Assembly (NCBI RefSeq): GCF_014201145.1
Contig: NZ_JACHDP010000001.1
Location: 5,828,001-5,892,000, forward strand
DNA length: 64,000 bases
Reading direction: 5' to 3'
From: Micromonospora parathelypteridis
GTDB taxonomy: Bacteria > Actinomycetota > Actinomycetes > Mycobacteriales > Micromonosporaceae
Part shown: positions 45,714 to 54,897 of the stretch, one piece after another
Layout of the letters: the number at the start of each line of letters is the position of its first letter
Position numbering within the stretch: position 1 is the stretch's first letter
Made by a program: the position numbers and the translations under genes
Notes under the pieces: generated by a model
Database searches by the model: none
The model's input: the letters and a program-made list of their open reading frames with translations, nothing else
What the model was told of the DNA's origin: nothing

Positions 45714-46106
45714 GGGCGCGACGGACCGTCCGAGAGCCCGGATCCTGGTGCTGTTCATCACCTTTGAGCTCTCGGTCCCGGTTAGATCGGTAGCCTTCGC
45801 CATGCGAAGGGGAGTAGCTCCCAACGCGATGGTCGACATACTGATCCGCCGAGCGGGTCCGGCCATCCGACCCCCGTCTACCCGGGGGTGAGCGAGACCT
45901 TCGACCCTGGCAGTTGGTGCCGGGTCGAGGTCATCCGTGTACCTCCGCCCGGTGTGTATGTCCCGGGAGGACGCTGTGGAACGGATCTCGCCGAGCGGCG
46001 CAGTTGGCGCGGCCGTCCACTGCTCCCCATCTTCGGCGTGTCGGTGTTCATCGGCCATCAACCCCTCGGTACACAGCTTCGGCTTGCTGGAAGGGCGTCC
46101 CCGCAC
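45714..46106. other. Region without a supported gene
   Basis: About 390 bases between the regulator and the CPBP gene. The + strand has a protein-like patch (ILVLFITFELSVPVRSVAF) with no plausible start. I see no other gene, and the long minus-strand frame through it looks like an antisense shadow. Confidence 0.35.
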
Positions 46107-46850
46107 ATGCTGACCGACCTGCTCACCTATTTCCTGCGGATAATGCCCGGCCTGACACTCGTCACCGGCTGCTTGCTTCTGGTACGCCGCCACCGTGACC
46201 CACTGCTGTCGATTGTCGTGCTCATCCTCGGATTCATCCTGATCCGCGACGCCATGACACCCCTCGGACTGTGGCGCCTCGGCACCGTCGACGGTGTGGT
46301 CCCGTGGCTGCGTTTCACCACCGAATCCACCTTGCTGGCCGCCCTCGGCGTCGCCACCCTCGTCCTCACCGCGGCGGTGCTCGCCAGCGACCAACGCCTA
46401 CGCGCCCTCATTCCGCGACAACGACCCGACCTCGCCGCGATCGGCCTCGGCATCGCCGGGGCCGCCGTGGCGGCGGGTCCCGTTATCGCCATCGCCAGCC
46501 GCTGGCCACAGGCGGACCGTGGCGGTGCCGTCGCGCTGTCCGCAGTGCCGGTGATCGTGTTCTTCTGCCTCGCGGGCAACCTCTTCGAAGAGGTGCTCTT
46601 CCGCGGGCTACTGCAGACGCGGCTGGCCCAGACGATGAGCCCTGTCCGTGCCGCACTGCTGTCCGGGCTGCTGTTCGCGGCCTGCCACAGCTTCCTCGCC
46701 TCCACCGTCACCGACCTTGGTTGGCCCCTGCTGGCGTTCACCGCGTGGGAAGGCCTCATCTGCGCCTTCCTGCGCCTACGTCACGGCCTCACGCCGGCCG
46801 TGCTGACCCATGGCCTTGCCATCGCAGCATTGGCAACCGCCCTACCCTGA
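46107..46850 (+). CDS. CPBP-family intramembrane protease
   Basis: 247 residues from ATG 46107, with GGAAGG about nine bases upstream; the longer frame from 45888 adds 73 poor residues. Six to eight hydrophobic helices are present. The catalytic motifs are LFEEVLFRGLLQ (EExxxR), AFTAWE (FxxxE-like) and FAACHSF (His), which define CPBP/CaaX-type glutamic membrane peptidases. Its substrate is unknown. Confidence 0.92.
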   Translation: MLTDLLTYFLRIMPGLTLVTGCLLLVRRHRDPLLSIVVLILGFILIRDAMTPLGLWRLGTVDGVVPWLRFTTESTLLAALGVATLVLTAAVLASDQRLRALIPRQRPDLAAIGLGIAGAAVAAGPVIAIASRWPQADRGGAVALSAVPVIVFFCLAGNLFEEVLFRGLLQTRLAQTMSPVRAALLSGLLFAACHSFLASTVTDLGWPLLAFTAWEGLICAFLRLRHGLTPAVLTHGLAIAALATALP

Positions 46851-46961
46851 TGGCGGCATTTCCGGAAGTGTACTAGTTCAATGCCCCCAGATCCGGTCAC
46901 TTTTCGAGATCTGCAAGGCCGAATACACAAGGGTTCCGCGCAGTCTGAATACGATGTGCAC

Positions 46962-47192
46962 ATGAACCCAAGTACGCCGTACGCAGCCGTGCTGCAGGTG
47001 GATGACGCAGCAGGGCACGCGGTGCTGGACGTCCTCAGCGAGGCGTTCTCGATCGATCCCATTGCCCGTCAGATCGTCCCCTCGCGGTGGCTGGCGCCGA
47101 CCGCAGGCCGGGTGCTCGACGCGGAGCATCCCGACGTGCCTGAGGTGGTTCGACCGGCACGGATGGGCGACACCGGAAGGGAGATCGTATGA
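46962..47192 (+). CDS. Small protein of unknown function, coupled to a membrane protein
   Basis: 76 residues from ATG 46962, or 103 from 46881. Its stop overlaps the next start by four bases (ATGA), which supports it being real. The stretch VLDVLSEAFSIDPIARQIVP faintly resembles the N-terminus of some GNAT acetyltransferases, but the domain is not complete. Function unknown. Confidence 0.5.
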   Translation: MNPSTPYAAVLQVDDAAGHAVLDVLSEAFSIDPIARQIVPSRWLAPTAGRVLDAEHPDVPEVVRPARMGDTGREIV

Positions 47193-48235
47193 ACCAGCTG
47201 TCCGGCTCGCTCGCCGAGGTACGGTCGTGGCATCGACCACTGATGATCATGGTGGCGGCGATGTCCGCGCTGGTCGTCGTCGCGAGCTTCGGTCTCTTCA
47301 TTGACGGTCGTGAGCTCATGCAGGCATCGGTCTGGGCGAAGCCGTTGAAGTTCGGCATGTCGTTCGTCATCTACGGCGTGACGCTCGCCTGGCTACTGCC
47401 GAAGCTGCACAGGGCAAGGCGAACGATGTGGACCCTCGGAACGGTGTTCGCGGTTACCGGGCTGATCGACGTCGGTTTCATCGCGGTGCAGGCCGCCCGC
47501 GGCACCTATAGCCATTTCAATGTCAACACTGACGTGTTCAATCAGATCGGGCAGGTGGTCTTCTCCTCGGGTGTGGTCGGGTTGTTCGGGGCGAGCCTGC
47601 TCATCGCTGTCATGCTGCTGTTCCAGCGGGTCGGTGACGCGGCACTCACCTGGTCCCTGCGTGTCGGGATCGGGCTCTCCGTCATCGGCATGGCACTGGC
47701 GTCCTTCATCCGTGGGTGGGCCGCGACTGGACCACGGACGGCCGAGGACGCCTACGGCAACTCGGTCACACTCTTGGGGCAGCACGGGGTGGGGGTACCG
47801 GACGGGGACGGCATGCCGATCACAAACTGGAGCACCGTCGGCGGCGACCTGCGCGTTCCGCACTTCATCGGTTTGCACTCCATTCAGGTGTTCGTACTGG
47901 CGGTGCTGCTTCTCACTGCCCTCGCGGCCCGAATCAGCTGGCTGCGCAGCGAGCGGGTACGCGCCCAGCTGACCGGGGTCGTCATTCTGGGCTACAGCGC
48001 GGTGTTCACCATCACGACGTGGCAGGCGATGCGCGGCCAGCCGCTGGTCGGTCCCGACGCGGCCACGTGGACCGCACTCGGCGTGACGGTGGTCGTGACC
48101 GCGCTGCTAGCGACTCTGGCCATCTCAGCCGCCCGCCGCAGTTTGGTGGTCCCCGCCGGTGACTGGCGCTCGTCCGGGGCGCCGCCTCGTGAGCCGGTCG
48201 GGTCTTCGGGTCCAGACCGCACTGTGACGCCATGA
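47189..48235 (+). CDS. Seven-helix membrane protein of unknown function
   Basis: 348 residues; GGAAGGGAG precedes the ATG. Seven or eight hydrophobic segments (about 18-42, 53-70, 83-105, 127-145, 155-180, 228-250 and 255-275). Motifs such as WAKPLKFGMSFVIY and a polar loop before PHFIGLHSIQV recur in actinobacterial proteins of unknown role; no catalytic site is evident. Translationally coupled to the preceding small gene. Confidence 0.82.
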   Translation: MNQLSGSLAEVRSWHRPLMIMVAAMSALVVVASFGLFIDGRELMQASVWAKPLKFGMSFVIYGVTLAWLLPKLHRARRTMWTLGTVFAVTGLIDVGFIAVQAARGTYSHFNVNTDVFNQIGQVVFSSGVVGLFGASLLIAVMLLFQRVGDAALTWSLRVGIGLSVIGMALASFIRGWAATGPRTAEDAYGNSVTLLGQHGVGVPDGDGMPITNWSTVGGDLRVPHFIGLHSIQVFVLAVLLLTALAARISWLRSERVRAQLTGVVILGYSAVFTITTWQAMRGQPLVGPDAATWTALGVTVVVTALLATLAISAARRSLVVPAGDWRSSGAPPREPVGSSGPDRTVTP

Positions 48236-48315
48236 CGTTGAGGTTGGGGACCCGCGCTGGGTGCCCCGCCGCCGGCCCAGCGGCACGAGGTACACGAGAA
48301 AGAGGAACGAGCAGA

Positions 48316-49926
48316 ATGCTGCGTCAGTCCTGGTCCGTTCGCGGCCGACTCCGTCGACCGCAGTCGAGGTCCATGACCGAGCTCGGTCGTTCCAGGCAGC
48401 GGGTAATCAGTCCCACGCCTGGCCAAGTTCTGGTCCTGAGTGTCGTGTTCACGATCGCGGTGGCTGGATGCGGGGTGGTGCCGAAGAGGGGAGGGGCGTC
48501 CTCGCCCGCCGCCAGCAGCCCGCCCGCCACCGCCACGGCAACGGGTCAGGACACCCGGGCGGCATTGGCCGAAACCCGCAGTACCATGACCGAGAACCTG
48601 AAGGTCGAGGTCATCGGCCTCAACCGCGTCAAGGGCAAGCACCTCATCGCCCAGCTCCGGCTGTCCAACACCGGCACCGACAAGCACCTGTCCTGGGCCG
48701 GCGAGATGGGCGACCGCACCCGCCCTCTCGGCGAGATCAAGTGGGCCTCCGGAATCGGCATCCTCGACGCGCAGGCCCGGACCTGGCTCCTGCCATACAA
48801 ACCCGCCGGCTCCCCCTGCCTGTGCAGCGACTGGGACCGCGACGGCCTCGGCCGCTTCATCGATCCTGGCCGGCCGATCACCGTCTACGCGGTGCTGCCC
48901 GCACCATCGGGCAACCCCGCGACGGCCACCGTCGTCACCCCCGTGGCCCCGCCGATGCTCAACGTGCCCATCAGCGACGAGGCGCCGGCCGGTGATTTTC
49001 CCGACCCCGACGCCGAGACGGTCACTGTGGTCACCCGCCGCCTCATCCTCCCCTCCGAATCCCTGGACAAATCGGAGGAGACCGCCGACGACGGCAAGGA
49101 CCTGCAGGTCAACCTCTCCTCCGACGTCCTGTTCGCGGTGGGCAAGGCCACCCTCACCCCCAAAGCCAATTCGATCATGGCCCGTACGGCCAAGCTCATC
49201 GACATCTCACCCAGCGCGGTGGTGACGGTGGCGGGCCACGCCGACTCCTCCGGCAACGACGCCATCAACGACCCACTGTCGCTGCGCCGTGCCCAGGCGG
49301 TACAACACGCCCTGTCGGCGCTGCTGTCCAAGGACGGCATCCGCTTCCAAACCGAGGGGTACGGCTCTCGCCGCCCGCTTTACCGCAACGACAGCGAAGA
49401 GGGTAAACGCCGCAACCGCCGGGTCACGGTGACCTTCGCCAAACCCCAGCCTGCTGCCCCGGAACCGGCCCCCACGACTCCTCCCGGCGCGTCTGCTCTG
49501 ACCGGCACCACCAAGGCCGACGGCCAGCCCATCGCTCTGGGAGTCACCGGCCTGCGTCGACTACCCGGCGGCCTCGGCCTGCTCACCTACAAGATCACCA
49601 ACCAGGGATCGGCCGAGACCTGGTTCAACGACCTTCACCACGCTCAGGACTGGGAGGCGTACAAGTACCAGGCCGCGACCAACATCCGCCTGACCGACGT
49701 CGCCGCCCACCGCCAGTACCTGCCCGGCCGCCTGGAGGTCCCCACCGACGACGGCGTGGACTTCTACTGCGCATGCACAGACGTCTCCGGTGTCCGCATC
49801 AACACCGAGAAGTTTGCACCAGGCCAGACCCGTGAGTTCTGGAACCTGATCGCCCTGCCCGACACCCCCGCCACCCTCAGGGTCAAGATCGGGCTGTTCC
49901 GCGAACTCGACGTTCCCATCCACTGA
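48316..49926 (+). CDS. OmpA-domain lipoprotein
   Basis: 536 residues from ATG 48316 (ATG 48373 is possible). A hydrophobic signal ends in the lipobox FTIAVAGCG. An OmpA peptidoglycan-binding domain lies in the middle (about 275-385): DVLFAVGKATLTPKA, then GHADSSGND, SLRRAQAVQHAL, and EGYGSRRPL. C-terminal to it is another beta-rich domain (about 400-536) with a Cys pair FYCACTD; a similar CLCSDW pair occurs in the N-terminal half, which suggests a duplication of that domain on both sides. Likely tethered to the membrane and bound to the wall. Confidence 0.88.
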   Translation: MLRQSWSVRGRLRRPQSRSMTELGRSRQRVISPTPGQVLVLSVVFTIAVAGCGVVPKRGGASSPAASSPPATATATGQDTRAALAETRSTMTENLKVEVIGLNRVKGKHLIAQLRLSNTGTDKHLSWAGEMGDRTRPLGEIKWASGIGILDAQARTWLLPYKPAGSPCLCSDWDRDGLGRFIDPGRPITVYAVLPAPSGNPATATVVTPVAPPMLNVPISDEAPAGDFPDPDAETVTVVTRRLILPSESLDKSEETADDGKDLQVNLSSDVLFAVGKATLTPKANSIMARTAKLIDISPSAVVTVAGHADSSGNDAINDPLSLRRAQAVQHALSALLSKDGIRFQTEGYGSRRPLYRNDSEEGKRRNRRVTVTFAKPQPAAPEPAPTTPPGASALTGTTKADGQPIALGVTGLRRLPGGLGLLTYKITNQGSAETWFNDLHHAQDWEAYKYQAATNIRLTDVAAHRQYLPGRLEVPTDDGVDFYCACTDVSGVRINTEKFAPGQTREFWNLIALPDTPATLRVKIGLFRELDVPIH

Positions 49927-49965
49927 CGACATTCCGCGGTATGTTTTGGCACCACCCCGTGGCTC

Positions 49966-50001
49966 CCGGGTGTCGTTGACGAGCGTGTCAACGACACCCG
50001 G
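49966..50001. terminator. Strong hairpin between convergent genes
   Basis: Perfect 15-base arms CCGGGTGTCGTTGAC and GTCAACGACACCCGG around a six-base loop, between the OmpA-lipoprotein and DUF3224 stops. A bidirectional terminator. Confidence 0.8.
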
Positions 50002-50029
50002 AGGGTCTGGACGGCGACGCCGGCATGCG

Positions 50030-50425
50030 TCAGGCCAGGGTGTACTCCAAGACATAGGAGTGGCTGCCGTCGTCGGACTGGATGATCTCGAAAGCTCCCA
50101 CGATCCCGGTGAGGTCATCGGAGCCCGTTCCCGGGACGACGCGGATCGTGAGTTGCTCACCGTGGCTGCCGGGTGCGCTGTGTTGGAGGACGAACGAGCC
50201 CTTGAGGCCGTCGAGTTCGCCCGTGAATCGCTCTACGGCGACATAAGCAGCGGGGCTGCCCTCGATGTCGGCCACCGACAGCATGTTCACCGTACTGATG
50301 CCGGCCAGGCCTCCCTGGAAGGTCTTGGTGATCCGCACCCGGCCAAGCGCGGCCCCCGGGCCTTCGTCGAGCACCTTCGGCTCGAACGATGTGACGTCAA
50401 ATGCTCCGCGAGCCTTCGTGCTCAT
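50030..50425 (-). CDS. DUF3224 protein
   Basis: 131 residues from ATG 50425, with GAGGTGAGAGGG upstream; a longer frame is less likely. It has the DUF3224 lipocalin-like pattern: VRITKTFQGGLAGISTVNML, VERFTGELDGLKGSFVLQH and DLTGIVGAFEI. The function of the family is not established. Confidence 0.9.
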   Translation of the reverse strand: MSTKARGAFDVTSFEPKVLDEGPGAALGRVRITKTFQGGLAGISTVNMLSVADIEGSPAAYVAVERFTGELDGLKGSFVLQHSAPGSHGEQLTIRVVPGTGSDDLTGIVGAFEIIQSDDGSHSYVLEYTLA

Positions 50426-50592
50426 TTCGCACCCTCTCACCTCGATCGCATTTAGCGTGGGGCAGCCTTGCACACGGCACTGACATTCCCCGGACGGCGA
50501 CCCTCGGCAGCCCTGCTCAGGGCTTCCGGCGGAGGGCCGAAGGACTTCGAGCGTTGACCACTAAGCCGAGGCCGCGCAGCAGAGGTTGCACA

Positions 50593-50889
50593 TCAAGCTG
50601 GGCCCGGAAGCGGGGGACGGTTTGCCCCGGGCCATGCTCCGGGCGACTCCGCCGGCAGGTCGGCCTCTTCAGTCCCCGTGCGGTATAGCTTCATGCCCCG
50701 GGACTGGTAGTTCTTCAACGCTGCCGGGCCATCGAGCGTGCAGGTGTGCACCCAGACGCGCCGGACCGGCTGGAGCTGTGGCCAACGCTCGGCCAGGCCC
50801 CACGCCCGCTGCAACGCGACAGTGAGCAGATGGCCGCCGAAGCCTTGGCCGACGAATGCCGGCAACAGGCCGAAGTAGGCAAGTTCCAC
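50593..50889 (-). pseudogene. C-terminal half of a GNAT acetyltransferase
   Basis: The frame opens at GTG 50889 and encodes LAYFGLLPAFVGQGFGGHLL (acetyl-CoA loop) and VHTCTLDGPAALKNYQSRGM, the second half of a GNAT. An in-frame TAG sits two codons before the GTG, and no first half (about 70 residues) is present. It could be a short remnant or be expressed as a partial protein. Confidence 0.65.
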
Positions 50890-50937
50890 CTCACGCTACG
50901 CGGACGCTGCCGTTGAGTGCGATCGGCGAGACAGAAC

Positions 50938-51693
50938 CTAGTGGGGTGGCAGTGGTGCGACGGGGCGTACCGCCGTGAAGTCGGCGTGCCCGTACCGGGT
51001 GGCGGGAAGCAGCAGCAGCCACTCGTCGCAGCCCTGCCAGGGGTACAGGTCCACGGCTCCGCCGCGTACGGTCCGGGGTCCGTCGCCGGTCCGTGGTCGC
51101 GCGTCTGCCGGCGCGCCGTCGAACCCGGGGATCCACACGTCGGCGCAGAGCTCGTTCGCCGATCCCATCGCCGCCAGCCCGAACGCGTTCTCCCCGGTGG
51201 CCGTCCGCGTTTCGTCGCCGAAGTCGTCGAGAAGCTGGTCCTCGTCGGGTTTTCCGTCGCCGCGGAAGGTCAGCGTGGTGGTGCCGGCCCGGGCCGCGTA
51301 TTCCCACTGCGCCTCGCTGGGCAGCTGGAATGGCAACAGCTTGAGCAGGTCGTTCAGGTCGCCTTCGAGCCGGGCCGTACCGGTGTCCGACTCGGCGTAG
51401 TCGTCCTCGTACTCGGGCAGCCAGTGCCGGACCTGCGCCACGGTCAGCGGGTGCCGGGCGATCAGGAACGGCTCGACCCGCACCTCGCGGACCGGCTGGG
51501 CGTCCCCGGCCCCGTTGAGGAACGGCTCGATGGTGTCCTCGACTCCGCCGCTGCGCTCGATGGCGCGTACCGCGTCCAGCTCCGCCTCGGACAGTCCCAT
51601 CCGGAACGTGCCGCCCGGAACCTCCCGGAACACGACCCTCGATGGGACGTGCCGCCATGCCGGGCGTCCGGCCACGATTTCCTCGTTCCACAT
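50938..51693 (-). CDS. SUMF1/FGE-like domain protein
   Basis: 251 residues from ATG 51693; a longer frame from 51747 would overlap a terminator hairpin. The formylglycine-generating-enzyme-sulfatase fold is seen in VFREVPGGTFRMG, RHPLTVAQVRHWLPEYEDD, LPSEAQWEYAARAG, ELCADVW and TVRGGAVDLYPW. The second active-site Cys of true FGE (in a C-x-S/A-R stretch) is missing, so it is probably not a sulfatase activator. Role unknown. Confidence 0.85.
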   Translation of the reverse strand: MWNEEIVAGRPAWRHVPSRVVFREVPGGTFRMGLSEAELDAVRAIERSGGVEDTIEPFLNGAGDAQPVREVRVEPFLIARHPLTVAQVRHWLPEYEDDYAESDTGTARLEGDLNDLLKLLPFQLPSEAQWEYAARAGTTTLTFRGDGKPDEDQLLDDFGDETRTATGENAFGLAAMGSANELCADVWIPGFDGAPADARPRTGDGPRTVRGGAVDLYPWQGCDEWLLLLPATRYGHADFTAVRPVAPLPPH

Positions 51694-51742
51694 GGCGGCG
51701 AACGCTAGCAGCCCAGCGGCCCGGCGGTCTCTCCCAACAGGG

Positions 51743-51779
51743 GACACCCGTCCGGCCAGTTGACCACCGGACGGGTGTC
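51743..51779 (-). terminator. Hairpin after the GH16 gene
   Basis: Perfect 13-base arms GACACCCGTCCGG and CCGGACGGGTGTC with an 11-base loop, between the GH16 stop and the SUMF1-like start. It should end the amino-sugar operon. Confidence 0.7.
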
Positions 51780-51863
51780 GCCGCTCGTCGAAAAACCCCA
51801 GGTGGCCGGTGACCCGCGGCCGGCCGGCGACAACCTGTCAACTGCTGCGCGGTCGGATGCCGC

Positions 51864-53066
51864 TCAGCAGCGGCCGAGATCCTCCCACTGCTGGGTCCAG
51901 CCCGGCTCGGAGCCCTGCGTCCAGTACCGTGCCCGCCACAGGTGCTTGCCGTCGCCCGACGGCGGGCCGCTCGGGTCGCCGTACCTGCTCCTCTCGTGTT
52001 TTACCGTCTGGCCACCGGTGTAGGCCGTGCCGAAGGCCCACTCCGGCGCGGTCGAACAGTTGCCGGCTGGCGGCGGAGTGGTGGGCGGAGTCGTCGGCGG
52101 CGTGGTGGGCGGGGTCGTCGGCGGCGTGGTCGGTGGGTTCGTCGGGTTTGAGCAGGTGCCCGTGGAAGCGACCGTGTCCGCGATCGTGCTGCCCGCCGAC
52201 CGGTACGCCGCCGTCCTCGACGTCACCTGCGCCGGGGTCAGGACCTGGTTCTTCGCGAACAACACCCAGTCGACCTGCTGGATGTAGGTGCTCAGCCCGC
52301 CGCTGTGAGCCGCGGTGTCGATGAACCAGAGGTTCCAGTTGATCGTCATCGTCTGCCGCGGGTAGAACTTGCCCGAGTGGTCGCCCACCTGCACGCCGTC
52401 GATGTAGTAGATGACGTGTCCGTTCGCGACCGTCGCGACCAGGTCGTGCCAGCCGTTGAGACTGCTGCGCTGCTCCGAGTGCATGTTGTCCGCGTACCAG
52501 GGGTCGTTGCGGTAGGTGTACCAGGTGGTCTGGTAGTTGATCGGGCCGGTCTCGCCCCACCCGCCGTTGGGCAGGTACTCGGAGATGTCCAGCTCGCTGT
52601 AGGTCGGGTCGAGGTCACCGTTCAACGGACTGATGGTGAAGAACGTCTGGTTGATGTGGTCGCCGTCGTTCCCGCTGGTGGGGGTGTCGGTGAAGCGCAC
52701 CCGGCTGGCGTACGTGCCCTCGAGGTAGCGCTTCTGGGTGCTGTACAGCTCCGCCTGGTTGGTGCCGGCACCGGTGCCGTCGGTCGAGGCGGTGAGCTGC
52801 ATGACCTTCTGGCCGCTGACGGTGGGGAAGGTGATGCTGTTCGGCGACCAGGTCGCCCCGGGTACGCCTGGACCGCCGGAGTAGCTGCGCGGGGTCCAGC
52901 CGTGCGCGGTCAGGGAACTGTCGCTCGACGAGGTGTAGGAGAAGTCGTCGAACAGGTAGCCGCACTCGGCGGCGGAGGCACTCGGCGCGCTGCTGAAGAC
53001 TGCCAGCGTGCCGAGCAGGGCCGCTACTCCCGCGAACCCTATCGATCTACGTTTGTCGATGGACAT
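51864..53066 (-). CDS. Secreted GH16 glucanase with C-terminal CBM5/12-type module
   Basis: 400 residues from ATG 53066. A signal peptide (about 1-33, ASA-AE) is followed by a GH16 jelly roll with the catalytic ELDISE (Glu 158, Asp 160, Glu 163). A Pro/Thr linker of TTPP repeats leads to a Trp-rich module (PEWAFGTAYTGGQTVKH, WRARYWTQGSEPGW) of the chitin-binding CBM5/12 type. GH16 enzymes hydrolyse beta-1,3 or beta-1,3/1,4 glucans. It is 38 bp downstream of the ngcG-like permease gene, so it is co-expressed with amino-sugar uptake; fungal cell wall, with glucan and chitin, is the likely substrate. Confidence 0.93.
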   Translation of the reverse strand: MSIDKRRSIGFAGVAALLGTLAVFSSAPSASAAECGYLFDDFSYTSSSDSSLTAHGWTPRSYSGGPGVPGATWSPNSITFPTVSGQKVMQLTASTDGTGAGTNQAELYSTQKRYLEGTYASRVRFTDTPTSGNDGDHINQTFFTISPLNGDLDPTYSELDISEYLPNGGWGETGPINYQTTWYTYRNDPWYADNMHSEQRSSLNGWHDLVATVANGHVIYYIDGVQVGDHSGKFYPRQTMTINWNLWFIDTAAHSGGLSTYIQQVDWVLFAKNQVLTPAQVTSRTAAYRSAGSTIADTVASTGTCSNPTNPPTTPPTTPPTTPPTTPPTTPPPAGNCSTAPEWAFGTAYTGGQTVKHERSRYGDPSGPPSGDGKHLWRARYWTQGSEPGWTQQWEDLGRC

Positions 53067-53104
53067 GAGCCGGGTCCTCCGATGGGTGGGGATGGAAAGG
53101 GGAC

Positions 53105-53992
53105 CTACTTGACCGCGCCAGCGGTCATACCGGCGCGGATGTGCCGTTGGAACGCGACGTAGGCGACGAGCACCGGCAGCATGGCGATGGTCAAACCGGC
53201 GAACAGACCGCTCCAGTCGCTGCGATACCCCTGGCTGACCGACAGGGCGGCCAGACCCTGCGCCAGGACGTACCGGTCCGGGTCGGGATTGAGAACCAGC
53301 GGCAGCAGGTACTGGTTCCAGAGCCCGAGGAAATTGAAGATGCCGACCGCCACCAGACCCGGTCGGGCCATCGGCAGCATGACGCGGAAGAACACCCCGC
53401 TGTGCGAGCAGCCGTCGATGAATGCGGCCTCCGCCACCTCGCTGGGCAGCGTGCGGAAGAACGCGTGCAGGAAGAAGACCGTGAAGGGTACGGCGTACGC
53501 CGCGTAGACCAGGATCAGACCGGGGTACGTGCCCAGCAGGCCCAACTGCTGGACGACGAAGAACAGTGGCACCAGTGCCAGGAACACCGGGAAGAACATC
53601 GCCGCGACGAAGGTGTAGTAGATGAACCGGTTGCCGCGGAACTCGTAGCGCGCCAGGGCATAGGCGACCAGCGAGCCCAACAGCATGGTCAGCACCAGCG
53701 CGGCACCCACGACGACGACGCTGTTGAGGAAGTAGCGACCGATGCTGGCCTGGGTCCACGCCCGTGACCAGTTGTCGAACTTTGGTGATGCGGGCAGGGA
53801 CCACGGTTCGTTGAGGATCTCGTCGTCGGTCTTGAAGGAACTGACCACCGCCCAGAGCAGCGGAAGCGCGGTGACGACGGCCCAGGCCAGCATGGCGAGG
53901 TGCACCGGAAAGGCGGCTCCGGAGCGCCGGACGCGACGTGCCGGGGCGGGCCGGGCAGCGACCGCCGCCGCTCGCTCACGGGTCACGGTCAT
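53105..53992 (-). CDS. ABC sugar permease, MalG/NgcG type
   Basis: 295 residues with six membrane helices and the EAA loop EVAEAAFIDGCSHSGVFFRV. ATG 53992 overlaps the upstream permease stop by four bases. Inner-membrane subunit of a carbohydrate importer; together with the substrate protein and the second permease, it matches an N-acetylglucosamine or chitobiose (NgcEFG-like) system. No ATPase gene is present in the operon; such importers use the shared MsiK ATPase encoded elsewhere. Confidence 0.92.
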   Translation of the reverse strand: MTVTRERAAAVAARPAPARRVRRSGAAFPVHLAMLAWAVVTALPLLWAVVSSFKTDDEILNEPWSLPASPKFDNWSRAWTQASIGRYFLNSVVVVGAALVLTMLLGSLVAYALARYEFRGNRFIYYTFVAAMFFPVFLALVPLFFVVQQLGLLGTYPGLILVYAAYAVPFTVFFLHAFFRTLPSEVAEAAFIDGCSHSGVFFRVMLPMARPGLVAVGIFNFLGLWNQYLLPLVLNPDPDRYVLAQGLAALSVSQGYRSDWSGLFAGLTIAMLPVLVAYVAFQRHIRAGMTAGAVK

Positions 53993-54897
53993 GCCAGCTC
54001 CAGCCTCTCCTTGCGGCCCGACCGCAGCGCCAGCACGGCCAGGGTCAGCGTGGCGAAGAACAGGGCGACTCCCATGGCCGAGGCGTAGCCGAACTTTCCG
54101 TACTGGAAGGCGTTGCGGTACAGCGACAGCCCGATCACCTCGGTCGCACCGTCCGGTCCGCCGGGCCCGACGGTCATCACCTGGACGACGGCGAAGGCGT
54201 CCAGTGCCGCTATGCCCAGGTACACGAACGCGACGTGCACGCTCTCTCGCACCAGCGGAAACGTCACCGTGCGGAAGGTCGCCCAACCGCCGGCTCCGTC
54301 GAGCAACGCCGCCTCGAACAGTTCCCGTGGAATGCTGTCGATCGCCGCGCTGAACAGCACCACGTAGAAGCCCACCGACGACCAGACCAGGACCGCCATC
54401 ACCGCGATCAGCGCCAGGGACGGCGACGCGAGCCAACTCCGGGTCAACCCGTCCAGGCCGACCGACCGCAGCGCCCCGTTCAACAGCCCGTTGTTGGGGT
54501 TGTAGACGAACCCCCACAGCACCGCGATGACCACCAGGGACAACAACTGCGGAAAGAAATAAACGATCTGGTACGCGCCGGAGCCCGCGATCCCCCGTCG
54601 TCCACCGCGGCCACCGAGGTGCATCATGCTCGCCAGGAACAGCCCGATGCCGATGGTGACCGTTGGCACCACGACCAGCATCACCGCGTTGTTCCGGACC
54701 GCGTGCAGGAACAGGGAGTCGCCGCCGAGGCGGGGGTAGTTGCCCGCCCCGACGAAACGCGCCTCGCCGGCGACGCCGGTCCAGTCGGTCAGCGACAGGT
54801 AGAAGGCCTGCGCGTACGGCGACAGCACGAACACGGCGTGCAGCACCAGCGCGGGCACCAGCGCGCCGGCCAGGAACCGCCACCGTCCGTGTCTCAT
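53989..54897 (-). CDS. ABC sugar permease, MalF/NgcF type
   Basis: 302 residues from ATG 54897, which overlaps the substrate-protein stop by four bases (ATGA). Six membrane helices are visible, with the EAA loop ELFEAALLDGAGGWATFRTV. It forms the permease with the following gene product. Longer in-frame starts upstream lie in the preceding gene and are not used. Confidence 0.92.
   Translation of the reverse strand: MRHGRWRFLAGALVPALVLHAVFVLSPYAQAFYLSLTDWTGVAGEARFVGAGNYPRLGGDSLFLHAVRNNAVMLVVVPTVTIGIGLFLASMMHLGGRGGRRGIAGSGAYQIVYFFPQLLSLVVIAVLWGFVYNPNNGLLNGALRSVGLDGLTRSWLASPSLALIAVMAVLVWSSVGFYVVLFSAAIDSIPRELFEAALLDGAGGWATFRTVTFPLVRESVHVAFVYLGIAALDAFAVVQVMTVGPGGPDGATEVIGLSLYRNAFQYGKFGYASAMGVALFFATLTLAVLALRSGRKERLELA

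Noticed and set aside
45708..46394. 228-codon minus-strand frame
   Set aside because: Antisense to CPBP, Asp/Gln/Arg-rich, no domain or ribosome site.
52054..52140. Short tandem GGCGTGGT-like repeats, considered as CRISPR or regulatory
   Set aside because: They encode the Pro/Thr linker of the GH16 protein.
53067..53804. Upstream extension of the GH16 frame
   Set aside because: Overlaps the permease gene on the same strand; the signal peptide begins at 53066.
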